Positions 10,653-23,500 of a stretch of DNA of 64,000 bases are shown piece by piece. Location of the stretch: assembly GCF_016808095.1 (NCBI RefSeq), contig NC_068970.1, positions 64,455,130-64,519,129 of the forward strand. Reading direction: 5' to 3'. The position numbers were made by a program, and so were the translations under genes. The notes beneath the pieces were generated by a model. It saw nothing but the letters and a program-made list of their open reading frames with translations. It was not told the DNA's origin and searched no databases. The DNA comes from Vigna angularis (taxonomy: Eukaryota; Streptophyta; Magnoliopsida; Fabales; Fabaceae). Positions within the stretch are counted from its first letter, which is position 1; every line of letters starts with the position of its first letter.

Positions 10653-13298
10653 TCAAGATTGCAAGAGCTTCTCAATGTCTTTCTGCAAGAGGAAAAATAT
10701 AACTTAACCGGCATACAATCTTAATCTTATTACATGACACTGGACAAATTCGGTTGTAGTTAAATGTGTTGGGTTTCAGTTTAGACTAGCTTAGAGGACA
10801 AGTAGCATTTATGCCAGTAACCCAAATATCAATGCAACATTTACTGAAGTTAAAATCGACCCTTTTTGTTTGCATCATTATTATACATAGAAATCAAACT
10901 TAAAATATATAAGCACTTATAGCATGTCTAACCTCGATTTTCAAGGGTGAGGTGGTAGGTGCATATCTCTCCACAACCTTCCCTTCTTTGTTTACTAAGA
11001 ACTTTGTGAAGTTCCACTTGATACCATCTCCAAATATTCCTCCTTTCTGCTCTTTCAAAAACTTGTAAAGGGGAGCTGCATTCTTCCCATTGACTTCAAC
11101 CTGCAATGAACTATTTTAGGATCATCATGTAAAATAACACATGGAGCAGTATTCAAACAAATATTCCACATGCATAAACAGTGTCAATGCAGGAAAATAT
11201 ATGTCATGTCAGGCCAAGATAGAGTAGTACACATAAAAGGGAACAGAATAGAGCAAATAAAATATAGGTTGGTTGTCACTTATCAGAAATCACCTTATCA
11301 AAGATAGGAAATTCAGCTTTGAACCTAGTGCAAACAACTTCCTGAATTTCTTCATTGTTTCCTGGCTCCTGTCCCGCAAACTGGTTGCATGGAAATGCCA
11401 AGATTTCAAATCCTGGAGATGGAGACCACTCGGAAGTCTCAGTTTTAGAAATTCACATCATGATAAATATAGTTGAAAATTTTCTTTCTTTTCCTTTTTT
11501 ATAGTGTTTACCTTGATTCTTGTACTTCTCGTACAATACATTCAACTCTTTGTAATTTGTCTGTGTCAAACCACTACACCAGTGAACTAAATATTATTGG
11601 TTACATACGAATAAAATTGGAGGGGGAAGGATAGTATCCAGTAATCAGCTAATTCTAAACAAACAATAACACCAAGCCTTATCCGACTAGGTGGTGTTAG
11701 ATAAATGGATCCAACCATGCCGGTGAACTCTATCAGAAACCAAAATTTCATGAAAACCATTTAAACCAAATTTTCTTTAAGCAGGTTTTCTAATATTCTC
11801 TTTGCTCATCCTCTACCTATTTTAATTGGACAAATTTTTATCATCTTTTCTAAGTGAATCCTTGGTCTTAAAAACCTTAGTCAAATAACCCACCCTGAGT
11901 AAGTTGTTCCATTTTCAGGCTAATCAATCCTATTCCAACTTTCTCCTGAACTGGATACAACGGTTGCTGACAATTGAGCTTATATTTTCTAATTTAATAA
12001 CATTAAAAAAATCATAGCAGATATCATACATGAAGCACATAATACAGATCTTGATAATATCAATGTCATATATTGTATCTTCTTAAGCATGACTGTTACT
12101 CAGAAACAAAATGTTGTGTAGTATCATTCAACCTAGAAACCTATGTTTTAGTCCAAAAATCTATGGCTTTTGAATATCTGTATATCCTGTAAGGATTATT
12201 TCACATTAAATTCACTAGCAAATGTCTAATCTGTTTATCTCTCACACATATATAACCACATACAATATTTTCCTACCGTTCATATAACACATGTGAATTT
12301 TTACAGCTGAAAGAAAGTGAATTTGTGGACACTGAAGAAAGAAGAACAATATAAAGTACGTGGATTAACAGTAACAGATAAATAAGGTCAAACAGAGATG
12401 CATAAAAAACTTACATAGGTAAAATTAGTATAATTTATCAGTAAATCAATCAAATTATGTTACCATTGTGAGGCAACATTCACTATCAGTATAACCTTCC
12501 CACTGTAATCATTCAGACTCACATCATTTCCACGGATGTCCTGTAAATATAGTTCACACCAGAAACAAAAATAAATTATCAAAAAAAAAACTTCATCCAA
12601 GCAGTTAAGTACTATTGGCGGATGAGCAATAACAATAAAATCAGCAACTCAAAAATTAACCAGGCTTGTCCCAAAAATTTTGGTAGGACAGAACAAACAC
12701 GCTGTACAGAATTGGACACAATACACAAATCAAAAATCTGCATAAAACAATCTGAACTCAAACTCCATTAATTTTCAGTTAATATTATAATAAACATTAA
12801 GAAAAACAAATCTAAATTTTACAATCTTGGTGAAACAGATATGCAGCTAGGTCATGAATTGAAAAGAAAATTTGATCAGCAAGCTCCTTTATCATTAAAA
12901 TACACAAATATATAATCAGAAGCTACAAAATTATAATTAAATCTTCTTAGTGTGCACTTTTATTAATCTATTCCATATTAGTGTGCACTTTTGTTAATTT
13001 ATTCCATCTTTAACAGGGTACACCCATCCACCAAGCAACTAGAGTGCGAAAGCAATTGGGCAGGAGAAAGGCACAGGCTTTCAAGTAATCAGTGAGAAAC
13101 AACAAATGGGTATGAGCAGACAACAATTTCTAAGCAGATGCAATAAAAAGAACGAACCTTGACAGTGAAGTCGTAAATGGATTTGGAAGATTGTTCAGCC
13201 ATGAGAGAAGAAGTTGAAGGATATGTGTGAGAATAGAAGAAGAAAGCAAAAACCAAAAAGAGGATTGATATGCAGTTCCAGAAAGTCAACAAATTCAT
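10653..13298 (-). CDS. GPX3: Phospholipid-hydroperoxide glutathione peroxidase-like thiol peroxidase with N-terminal membrane anchor
   Basis: Cys-type plant glutathione peroxidase, a thioredoxin-dependent enzyme reducing hydrogen and lipid peroxides. Exons (complement): 13158-13298, 12464-12540, 11512-11573, 11294-11412, 10933-11100, 10653-10682; 198 residues. Peroxidatic Cys73 (NVASQCG, codon split by intron 2), Cys102 in FPCNQF, resolving Cys121 in EVVCTRF, and the WNF motif are all present. Spacing of 48 between Cys73 and Cys121 fits plant enzymes. Residues 8-23 are a hydrophobic stretch, then YPSTSS and EQSSKSIY, resembling Arabidopsis GPX3 (secretory-route/Golgi form) rather than the plastid or cytosolic forms. 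The open frame continues upstream of the first ATG only through a non-ATG codon, so I start at 13298. A second in-frame ATG (13200-13202, residue 33) would give a 166-residue soluble form. Family is secure; the GPX3 subgroup rests on the N-terminus. Confidence 0.93.
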
Positions 13299-13375
13299 GC
13301 CAACTAATGAATGCAATGTTCTCAAACGATTTTATACCATAAATTGTTAATGTGTCTCAGTTGCTAACCAGAAAA

Positions 13376-13388
13376 ATGCACGTCACCA
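13376..13388 (-). promoter_or_regulatory. ABRE/TGACG-type element upstream of the peroxidase gene
   Basis: Read on the gene's strand, this is GGTGACGTGCA, combining TGACG and ACGTG cores, about 80 bp before the first ATG. Such elements bind bZIP factors including ABA-responsive ones. GPX3 has been tied to ABA and drought responses in Arabidopsis, so the element fits, but its use here is inferred. Confidence 0.35.
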
Positions 13389-14622
13389 TGTGCACATGTG
13401 AACGCAAATTAAATAATCAGAATCAGAATCACGCTGTCACAAAACGGGGTTTGAACAGAATAAAACTCTGCTTTTCTCTTGAAAAAAAAGTAAGATTGTT
13501 TTTATTAAAATAATCAATCACTACTCTATTTATTATGAATTTAATTTCCATACACAAGCTTTTATATTGTTTATCTTAATGTTAAAATAATTATTATAAA
13601 AGTTATAAACTTTTCATATAAGATATTAGGTGATTAAATGACAATTAAAAATTAAATTATTAATCTATTTTTAGAAAAGTATTTTAATAAATATATTTTT
13701 TATAAATGTAAATTTAAATAAAAATAATGTTTTAGAAAAATATCATCAAGTTTAAAAGTCAGGAAAAAGGAAAAATAAGGTTTATATTGATTGATGATGT
13801 ATATATATTAACAATTAAAGATTAATAGTAAGCATGACCTTCTCAAATAATTCAAGATGATGTACAGACGAGAATTACTTAATAAGAGGTATAAATAAAA
13901 GGATTCAGTAAATGTGATTTATATCCAATTGTATTTTATCAAGCAATTTTTCTATAAAAAAATTGCAAATACCTTTTATAACTTTTCAGATAAAATTTAT
14001 AAACTATTTTATATAATTTTTTTGCCAAAAATTATAAATCTTTCATATAAATTTAAAAAAAAAATGTAAACTTTTTTACACAAAATCACAACTTTTTTCA
14101 ATTACACAATTACCTTGCAAACTATCATCAACATACTTCTTATAATAAGATCCCCTCATGTCTGATTTCATAAAATATTTAAGCTTTACATCCTGACAGT
14201 GAGTAAATACAATACAACAACTAAAAAACATAAAATATTTGAACTGTGACTTTAGATGTTAACAATATTTTTAAGTTATAATATTATTTTTATGAAATAA
14301 TAAAAGTTACTTTTAAATTCTAAACAAAGTACTGATTCAAAATGTGGAGAAAGTGTGATAGTGAATAAGAAAAAATTGGGAGATTTCATTCACCTAATTA
14401 GAATTTAGAAGAACAAAATTGTACTCTCATTCATTTATTTTGTTAGAAGCTACTTACAATACAAATGAAAGAAATCATTGTTCCTATAACTACCTCAGCT
14501 AAAAGTATTGACCAAACAAGGACACATCCATACTTTAAGGATATATATGCAGGTCATCATTTACAGGAGAAATATATAACATAAAAAATTTCCTTGCTTT
14601 TTCCATTTTTCAATTGGACATG
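13389..14622. other. Intergenic sequence, no gene seen
   Basis: A/T-rich sequence between the peroxidase gene's promoter and the 3-prime end of the MACPF gene. It contains no supported frame. Part of 14400-14622 would be 3-prime UTR of the MACPF gene. Confidence 0.5.
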
Positions 14623-17600
14623 TCATGAACCAATATTCAACAAAGAGAACTTAGCCCATAAGCATATCTTACCCTTGTCCAAGACCAACCTTGCACCTGT
14701 GACCAACCAATGGCCAGGACTATCTTGTGGACCTTTACACAATTGTGAGGTGTCTACAAATTTCAACAGCTTTTGCGTTTGCACAGGCACTGGGGGTCCT
14801 GTTGGAAACACACTTGAGTCCAAAACCACTACTGGTTTTTTCTCATCTTTACCTGAAATTGAAGTGCTTATTAATGAGAAAATGCCAGACCTCTGTGATA
14901 ACCCAGAGGAGCCCTGTGTCCAACTTGATTTTACAACTACGCAATTAGACACCTGAGAGAACAACAACCTCAGATGAAGGACACTCCTTGATTCATGTTT
15001 CTTCACATGAAGTTGTGCACCTGTGACTATAAAGGCCACATCCTTATCAGAGCTCCATCTAGGATCATACTTTACTGGAGCTGTACATACATGGGAAAAT
15101 TTCTTCCCATTGATTGCTTCAAAGAAACCGTCATCACTGATTTCTTCTGACCATATTGGGGTGTCCTGTATTTTGTCCTTAAGCATTATTGGAGTGTTCA
15201 ATAGATGTTGCACGTGTATGGCTAATCTGTGTCACCAAACATCCTTGTGAGCACCACTAATTGACTAAACATTCTTAGCTAGAAATGGTGGTTAGACAGA
15301 ACTAAGATTTGATTGTACTTTTAGTTTATCATGCATCAATTTTATGACTTTTACCACCTTAATTGCGTCAATTGGTCCTCTAACATATCTGGGTTAAATT
15401 AGAAGACAAACTGTGATAGATAAACATGTAAGTAAGCCAAAATAAACAGTAATAGTGTGAAAGCAACCTGTTGCATTTCATTCCCTCAAGAAACAAGCGC
15501 ATCCCTGTGATTGGCCTTTTACCAACTGTTACCTGTTATGATTAAGATAGTTACTAAGGCAGAAGTTGACAAGAAAGTGTAATTTTTTATAGGGAATCAT
15601 TTGAATGTACCTTTGAAGTGTTTACATAAAGCTTGGGACCTATCAAGTTGAAACTGAGAGAAGGTGAAGAGGTGGTTCTGTTGGTGGCTGTACACAGTGG
15701 AAGATCATTGTGAACAGGAGCCCAAAGCTTGTGTGCTTGATAGTCAAGAAAGTAGGGTAAATCTGACATGGGAGGCTTATCTGCATTCCAAATGAATTTA
15801 ATTCATTTTATTAGTTCAACAACCAAAAATTGACAGCCATGTGAGGAGTGAATGGCTAAACATTGTCAAAGGGACCTCAAATCTTGTGCCTTTGGAACAA
15901 GTCAATAAAATATGGCAAATCTGACATTGTAGGCTTATCTGCATTTTGTATGAACTTACTTCGTTCTCATTTGCCTAAAATTGTTAAAATCAAAAACTGC
16001 TGTCCCAATTTTGAAGACAAATAAGCTTTCCCTAAGATTATATATTATTTTATTGTATCCGGTTGAATTGATTGAGTTATATTCTATGAGCGTTGAGTTG
16101 AGATATCTTATCGACATGATACATCCTTTACCAAATCTGGTCAATCCGAAGAAAATATCACTTTAATTTATCCACAACTTTTTCTACGCGTTGCGAATTA
16201 CATGTGATATGGCGGCATTTTGAGAAATAAAAAGATAAGAAAACTCATATCTTGCCAATCACATTTCATAAATACTTTTGTCATTACGTCTCATTCTTTA
16301 TTCAATTCATCAACCAGAAGTAAGGTATCTTAATACAATAATAAAATATTAATTAATTGTTTATGATATTGACTTTTGGGATCAACCATTTAGGGAACTC
16401 CTATACTGAGAGACATGATTTCAAATGGCAACAGATGGAGTTATCAACCCCCAGACAATTGTTTAGTTAAAAGATAAAATCATGCCATTAATACAGAATT
16501 GCGAAAAGAAAATTTCCTTATAGTTTAGCATTTATGTTGGTTTGTTGTGTGTGCGTGATGGAGTTTGATGTTAAATCGTGGTGAACGTATTCAAAGTCAA
16601 AATATTTACAGAAATACTTTACATTTATGTTTTTCATTGGTTTGGAATTCAAGTGGGGTTCAATTTATTATCATAAGCATGTTTGGTTTAGTTTTAAGGA
16701 TAAATAGTCAATCTGATCCTTCAACAAAGTATTACTAATTTAATTTTTAAAAAGAGTAAAAATTCTTATTTAACATGAAAAAAAATCAAATTATTCTATA
16801 ATATCGTCGTTGTATGATAATATTATAGTTTAGTGTCAAATCAGTCTTCAGATTATATTTTAATAATAAAAGAGTTTCATAACAAATATATTATTCTTTT
16901 CAAGAACTAAATTGATAATGCCTCACATGTTTATGGATCAAATTTTTCAAAAATTTTCTAAGTTATTTTTTTTATTGTGTATATACTATTTTCTATTATA
17001 ACAAAAGCTTCAATTTTCAGATGAGGAGAAAATGAAAGAAAACTTACATCGAAGGTAGAGGTTGATGGCATGGGATAGGAAGCCTTTGCCTGGAAGACCT
17101 TTAAGAAGAGAAGTGATGGGAATGAAGCTAAAATCAACAGCATCTGGTTTCTTTGGAACTGTGTGAAGCCATTCACTATGGTCGCTCACTTGGGTGTCCC
17201 CTCCCCTCTTTGCACATATCACACTAATTCCCTACATGTTCCATTATCTAAAATATTATTCCTGAATAAGAAGCATTTTTTTTTTCAGGGTCTTTCATTT
17301 CACAAATTTTCAATCTTACAAATTCTCAGACAGTAAAATATTGAGTTATTCATGAAGAATGGGGTAAGTGGAACCTACATCTTTTGCACAAACTGATGTA
17401 GAGCTACTGAAGGCAACGATTTGTGGACCAAAGACATCAAAAGCCTGTGGGACCTGTATGTTCATCATAATACATTGTCATATCAAATCATGGTTGCTTA
17501 TATTTATGGGTTATTGTTTGAAGAATATGTTGATATTAGTTATTATAAACAGGAAGGAAACCTTGTATTTTTGGTCTTTAGACCTTGGAAGGAAGCTGCA

Positions 17601-19196
17601 TGTCCCAGTGAATAATTGATTTCCAAGCTCATCCAAGTGCCTCTTCAGCTCTGATGGCTCCAAGCTGGAAGACACGTCTTGCTTCACCAACACTAAATCT
17701 TTGCCACCAATGCTAAGCCCCACAAGGATGTGTGTCCCGAACTTCTCAATGAATCTGACCAATTTTTCACCTTTAATCAACGTCAATCAAGGAACTGTAT
17801 AGCTAGTTTAGTATCTATAATTTCAATCCTAATGTTTTCAAATACAATATAGAAAAGGCTGAGTGCCATATCTGGCTTTTCGTAAAACATTAGATGTGAA
17901 TTCATTAATTTTATTCGGCGACGCGCAATTTCCCCGGTGGGAAATGGAAGGTGAAACAGCTAAACAAAAAGACTTGAGAATTTTCAATTTGAGAAGAGTT
18001 AATTGAATTTGGAGCCAACTTTTCATACAAAGCTCTTTCAGAGTCCGCCATTTTATTGGGTACGAAGAACAAAATTTAGTCAAAGCCAACTCAAAATATT
18101 TGAAACTTCAATTAATTTTTTAAGCCTACAAATTTGCTAGAATTTTCCAGGCAACTGCCGAATTTTTTTGGCAGATTAAAATAAAACCCAACATTTTTTC
18201 TGAGAGGAAAGAGACCTTTTAAATTCTAACAGTTAATATATAGTGCTATCGTAAAGCTTTGAGAAAATAGGAAGATAAGTGAAAATAAAAAGAAGTGGAT
18301 GATAATCATCAAGTATCCGTGATGATTTATCGTTAGCCTCGATCCTACGTTTTCCATTAGAAAATGTCCAAAATCATTGCTGTGTCGTTATCATAAACAT
18401 TTTTTAAATATATGGGTAAACGATTGACTTGTACTGAATACTGATCCACTGTATGAAAAGGAAATAACAATACGTGATTAGGCTTTGTTAATAATGGAAG
18501 AGATAGAATGAGGATAAAAATAATAATTAAGATTGTCCAGCTGCCCACCTAGCAGCCTCCGAATATCAGTTGACGAATAATGTATATTCTAATTTAGTCA
18601 AATCTTAAAATTATGATTGCTTCTAATTTTCTAGTCTTCTAATTTTTATATATATAACAAAAAAGAAAACAGTTTTAATCATCCGAAAAGGATTTGCATT
18701 ATAAGTTTGATCCAGTAATTTTATGATGCGTAATTTTGAAATGTTCATGGAAGCAAGAGAGAGACTTGAGCAACGAAAGTGGAAAAGGAAATTCAGAGAC
18801 AACGTTTTGCAATTTTCCTTTTACTTTCCAGCAAGCAGCCTAGAAATTCAGTTCACTTTTGACTATATCAAAGTTATTAGTACACTAATCGTTAATGAAA
18901 TTTCTAACTTGGTCCCTATAATAAAAAATCCAATTTGGTGAAGACTTTAGATTATTTTTCTGTAGACGCTCTTGATGAGTATCACTGACTTGGGGCATAT
19001 GTAACTATTTACATTAAATTTTCAGTCTTCTGTACAGTTAAAAAATTCTCAAGTTTCGATCATTGGAAAAGAATAATGAGCATTAGTGATAACTTCGAAG
19101 TTCAATGAAATAATGACAAATTCTTACATAGTTGAAATTATAAACCACTTTTGAAAGATGAGTTAATATTTTGATGCAAAAATACTTAAAGTCTTC

Positions 19197-19236
<40 letters not shown>

Positions 19237-20517
19237 GTAAGTATGTATAGAGGTATCTAATAAAATTATCAAAGGCTCCAAGGCAATGATGACGGAGTTG
19301 ACTATAAGAATTAAGCAATGAAAAATAGAGCAGGGACCATTTCAACTTAGCTAACGCACAGGTGCAGCAATATAAGCATACGTGTGCCATGGAAGTGTAA
19401 AATTACATTAATAAATTAGTGGTTTTGTCTTTTGTACCTAATTTTCTATTTCTCGTGAAAAACTGTATTTCAAAGTAAAACTGTAAAACTTGACTGAATA
19501 ATAACTTCTGTAATACTGTATTTGAGTGGTCTTGTAGATTTTTTAAACTGTCATCAAACTATAAACTGATGTATATTATAAATTTGAGTAACGTACATTG
19601 AATTCTCTTAATTTGTTTATCATACTTTCGAAATCTCGATGATAATCTTTAGCTTCTTTTTTTTTTATGATTTTTACAGCGATATACTATGTAAAAGTAA
19701 AACACATGAATTGCCTAATCCACTAGAGGGTGGTAAAAGCAGGTTTACACAAAGTGGTCAACCACTACATGAAAGGCAGTTCTGGATGTGCGATGATGAC
19801 CACATAAACCAGAGGCCATTTCAAAGTGGGGCAGATTATAATAACATTGCTTTTAATCTTTGTGGATAATTTATTTGCATTAATATGTAAAATAAAAAGT
19901 GATTTTTTAAGAAGAAGATGAATAGGTAGAAGAAATTATTATTACCTTGCAAGTGCAGGGGGATCCCAGGAAGAAGGAACAGCTTCAAGGACTTGATGAG
20001 ACAGAACAAGTGGGTACCGATTAATATGAACACTGAAGAGTTTGATAAAATAACCATCAATACCCAAACACTTGGTGTTAGCAGCATCAGTTGCCCACGA
20101 ACTTTCATCAAACCCAAACACGGTGTTGAAGTACCCAGATGGGATTCTCCCAGGGATCGCACTCTTCTGGTTGAAGAGCTCTGACATCTACAAACCCAGA
20201 AGCCAAATTTCGACATTTTCATTTTCAATTTCGTTTTTCACCGATTGACCACAAAGTGTTTGAAGAAATGAATGTCTTACTTGATTGAAGGTGAGGATGT
20301 CGGATTGGTAGCGGGTGCAATCGCCCTTGTCGCATTTGATGTCACCGGAGACATCCCTGATGGGTCCGAAACCCGGCACCGTGAGCTCTCGTTTCTCTGT
20401 TTCGTTGAGAAGAACCAAACGTTCATCGCCTTTGCAGAATTTCAGCCTGAAATCTGAGGTCAAGTCGAAGCCTTTTCCTAAACTGTTCAACGCCCTCTCA
20501 GCTATGCCTTCGCCCAT
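14623..20517 (-). CDS. MACPF domain-containing protein (At1g14780/CAD1/NSL1 family)
   Basis: Plant membrane-attack-complex/perforin-fold protein; characterised relatives CAD1 and NSL1 restrain salicylic-acid-linked cell death. Eight exons (complement): 20281-20517, 19946-20187, 17562-17754, 17379-17453, 17048-17231, 15611-15780, 15468-15532, 14623-15226; 589 residues. The MACPF signature is FIEKFGTHILVGLSIGG (residues 161-177), after KCDKGDCTRYQSD and FNQMSELFNQ in the N-terminal part. Later blocks match the At1g14780 type: VICAKRGGD, SEWLHTVPKKPDA, FIPITSLLKGLPG, WAPVHNDLP, GPKLYVNTSK, KKFSHVCTAPVKYDP, AFIVTGAQL and, near the end, SPGHWLVTGARL. There is no signal peptide. I start at ATG 20517 (MGEGIAERALNSLG); the frame extends upstream only by non-ATG codons. 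Exon 4 has tandem donors 4 nt apart; only the first (GAT|GTAGGT) keeps the frame. Intron 2 is 2.2 kb. A TATA-like run sits about 40-50 bp upstream of the ATG. Confidence 0.93.
15858..15938 (-). pseudogene. Decayed duplicate of MACPF exon 6 inside intron 5
   Basis: In the intron just upstream of real exon 6, the sequence repeats the start of that exon. It has the acceptor TGCAG|ATAAGCC, then a translation KPTMSDLPYFIDLFQRHKI against KPPMSDLPYFLDYQAHKL in the real exon. Where the real exon has Trp after KL, the copy has TGA (15877-15879). Similarity runs about 80 bp on each strand and covers the intron side of the acceptor too, so this is a local DNA duplication. No donor follows. It could only be a poison or cryptic exon today. 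Confidence 0.8.
17755..19945 (-). other. Large intron 2 of the MACPF gene
   Basis: The 2.2-kb intron holds an (AT)n run at 19197-19223 and two short unexplained open stretches: a minus-strand one starting with ATG at 18052 (about 46 codons, opening MADSERALYEKL) and a plus-strand one at about 19680-19867. Neither matches a family I recognise. The minus-strand stretch could be an alternative first exon or a relic. Confidence 0.5.
19197..19223. repeat. (AT)n microsatellite in MACPF intron 2
   Basis: Uninterrupted AT dinucleotides followed by ACATATACATATATG, a compound AT/AC-type simple repeat. It is likely to vary in length between accessions. Confidence 0.9.
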
Positions 20518-23500
20518 CTTTTCTATTGTTTTACTCAATCAATTGAAGTGTCGCACATAATATATATACATACCAAGTTTTCTCCACATGGACTAGAATG
20601 GAAATTGGAAAAAGGTTAATATAGGAACATAATTTTTTTTTTCATAGGAATAATTATTCTTACGAATTCCACGTTGTTTTAAGAAATGATTAAGTATAAT
20701 TCGGTGGGTCAAAAATAATATATAAGTTCTCTTAAAAATTAAAGATTAATGTGCTGTTTTTATTAAAAATTTAAATTTATCATTATATTATTAAATTGTT
20801 TAATAAGAACGATGTGGTATTTTACTATACATTTTTTTATTTTAAATTGGTAAAAACATTAAAAATAACATGAGAGTAAAAATATTTTTTCTTAAATTAT
20901 GAATGTGTCGTTAAATATCATCACTTCTTAAATTATTTAATTTTATAGAATAGATGGTATCACGATATTTGTATTGATTAATCAATTATTTGTTTTTAAT
21001 ATAAAACATTATACAGTGAGACATGCCAATTAAAATAGAAAACTATAGTAAGACATAAACTAAGAAAAAAGAAAACTTGAAAGACTTACGAAATTGTTAG
21101 TTCTCTCGTGTTCATATCATTGAAGTCATAATTTATTCTAAGTTTTAGGTTTGACTATCATTACTTCAGCCTCTGATTCACGACACGGTCTTGGCTCTGC
21201 TGTTTTAATTGCTTCTTTGGGGTTGGATCCTAGACACGGAACAGATCGAATACCATTCACACAACAAGGGCATGTTTTAGAATCTGGTTTTTCGGATTTT
21301 GTCTGACAACTTCAGTTTTTTTGTCTTGTTCGCTTCTAAACAGCCAATACAGACTGCAAGATCTTAATTCCTTGTCATGTCACCTTTACATCAGCTGCTA
21401 TATTCAAATATCAAAGAGTAAATGACTAATTGAGTTCTTAATTAGCTTTTCGATGGAAAACTTTATTTGGTAAAGAAAGATATAATATAAGGTATAAGTG
21501 GAGGTTTAGAGTCCAATGTTTTGTAAATTTGTTTAAGGACCTAAATATTGTTTTCAATTCAACGTCTTCTCGTAGTCATTCATTTAAATTGTTAAGAGAT
21601 ATTTATTAAAAGAAATTGATATTAGAATCAGTTCAACATTTAATAATACAGTAAATATAAATTATTTATCTTTTATATCAAATTTATATTTATAGATTTT
21701 GAAATGAATTTTTTATTAATAACAATTTAATTACTGGTAATTACTTTAACTTTAAGTTGTTAGACATTAAAATTAATCGTTTTGATAGTTGATCGATTGA
21801 TCTAACATTTTGATAGTTTCATTTTAATAATAATTTATTTGTGTATTATGATGAATACTAATCGTCCAATTTATAACTGATCCGATGATACAGTATATAA
21901 TTCAAATATATAATATTGATCTATTAATTATTAAATTGTTAACAAAAGTTTGGTACATCAACGCAGTGACGTGGATGGTTAAATTTCGTTGTCGTTGGAA
22001 ACCGAATTTGTCAAGTTGATAGCCAAATCGGTGACTTTAAGATTGTGGTATTTCTATGTGTGGTTTGCAGCATCGTAAGCCATTTATATGGCTACCTGAT
22101 TTCTCAGGCAACTTTTCATCGTCACAAACCATGTGTGTGCACATGAATGCCTCTTACGGTCAAATTTTGGTATTCAATTTTAGTTTTTATGATAGATTCT
22201 AGATTATATTATGTTTGATTTTTGTTAGAAGTAAAAGTTGAAACTTATAATATGGAAATTATGTATCAAACGAATGTTAATGACAAACATGTTACCCTAT
22301 TAAACTCACCATTGACTAATTTAGCAAGGTATGCTAAGGTTTTGAGATTCAAATCTGAATTTTAGACTAAAATGAATCATCTATGGAAAAAAAAATCATA
22401 TGATATGAAAAATATCACTTATTACATAATCCATACGTTGCATTACATCAATCCAGGCCTTTTGTTAATAATTGATATCTATTTGGTTGTAAGAGAATAA
22501 AAGCTTATACCAAACTAATTCTTGGATTATGTATTAACTCAAAAAATCTGTCATTAATAACTTTGAGAAAAATGATAATAAGTAGTATCATGATCATATA
22601 TTAATTAAGTGCATGTTTTATTTGCTTGTATTCTCGCGAAGACGACGAGAAAATTTTTGCTTTAGAGTTTGATTTTTATGTATTGATTAGATATTTTAAA
22701 CTCATCATAAATTATATTAAAACTTATATTTAAAATGAAACGTATATAATAATTTATGTTTGATTGGCAACGTCTTCGCATTGTTTGGTATATATGTACT
22801 ATTTATTTAATTTTTCAAATTATTCAGATTTTTTTAAAATTTTCCTTTTAAATAAATTATTTTTTATTGAGAATTTTATTAAAACTAATTCATTTGAGGA
22901 ATTACTTAAGTAAACGCTATTTTTTATTTTCATATTGATAATTTTAACATGCATTTTTCTTATTTATAGAGAAAGTAGAAGACAAAAAAGAACAGAGAAC
23001 AATAAATGAATGTATTATTTCAAAAAAGGATAATATAGTATTATTAGGTGCGAATTGTACCTCAACAGTTAAAATATTATTAAAAGACATTAAATGTTAA
23101 TAACCAATAATTAAATATTCATAACTTTCTTTCACCTTCCATTATTTAGAGAACACGTGTCATAAATATTAGGCGAGACAGAAACGCAGAGAATTAAAAA
23201 TATTATCATCTCCGAGTAAAAACACGATAAAAAAATATTATGATAATTAAAACTAACTAATAAATAAAATTTAAACTAAACAACAACAGATAAACAAACT
23301 TTCTAAAAGTATTTTCTCTACATTAAATAAAGAATAACTGAAAAAGAAGTATTTAAGAATATAAATTTTTTTAATGATTATAAGACAAATAAAATAATAA
23401 TAATTGGAACAAATCATAACTAGTCTATGAAAAAATAGATTAAACATAAACAGTGAAAAAAATACGAATTGGGCTGTATATACGAAGTTTGAGTTTATAA

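Noticed and set aside
14594..14956. 120-codon plus-strand stretch opposite the last MACPF exon
   Set aside because: Shadow of the long real exon on the other strand.
19639..19869. 76-codon plus-strand stretch inside MACPF intron 2
   Set aside because: Antisense to the gene, no recognised family, and its first part is a poly-T/Phe-rich run.
22040..22145. Possible microRNA-type hairpin (GTGTGGTTTG against CAAACCATGTG, plus a short inner stem)
   Set aside because: Arms are only about 10 bp with a large unpaired centre and match no plant microRNA I can recall.
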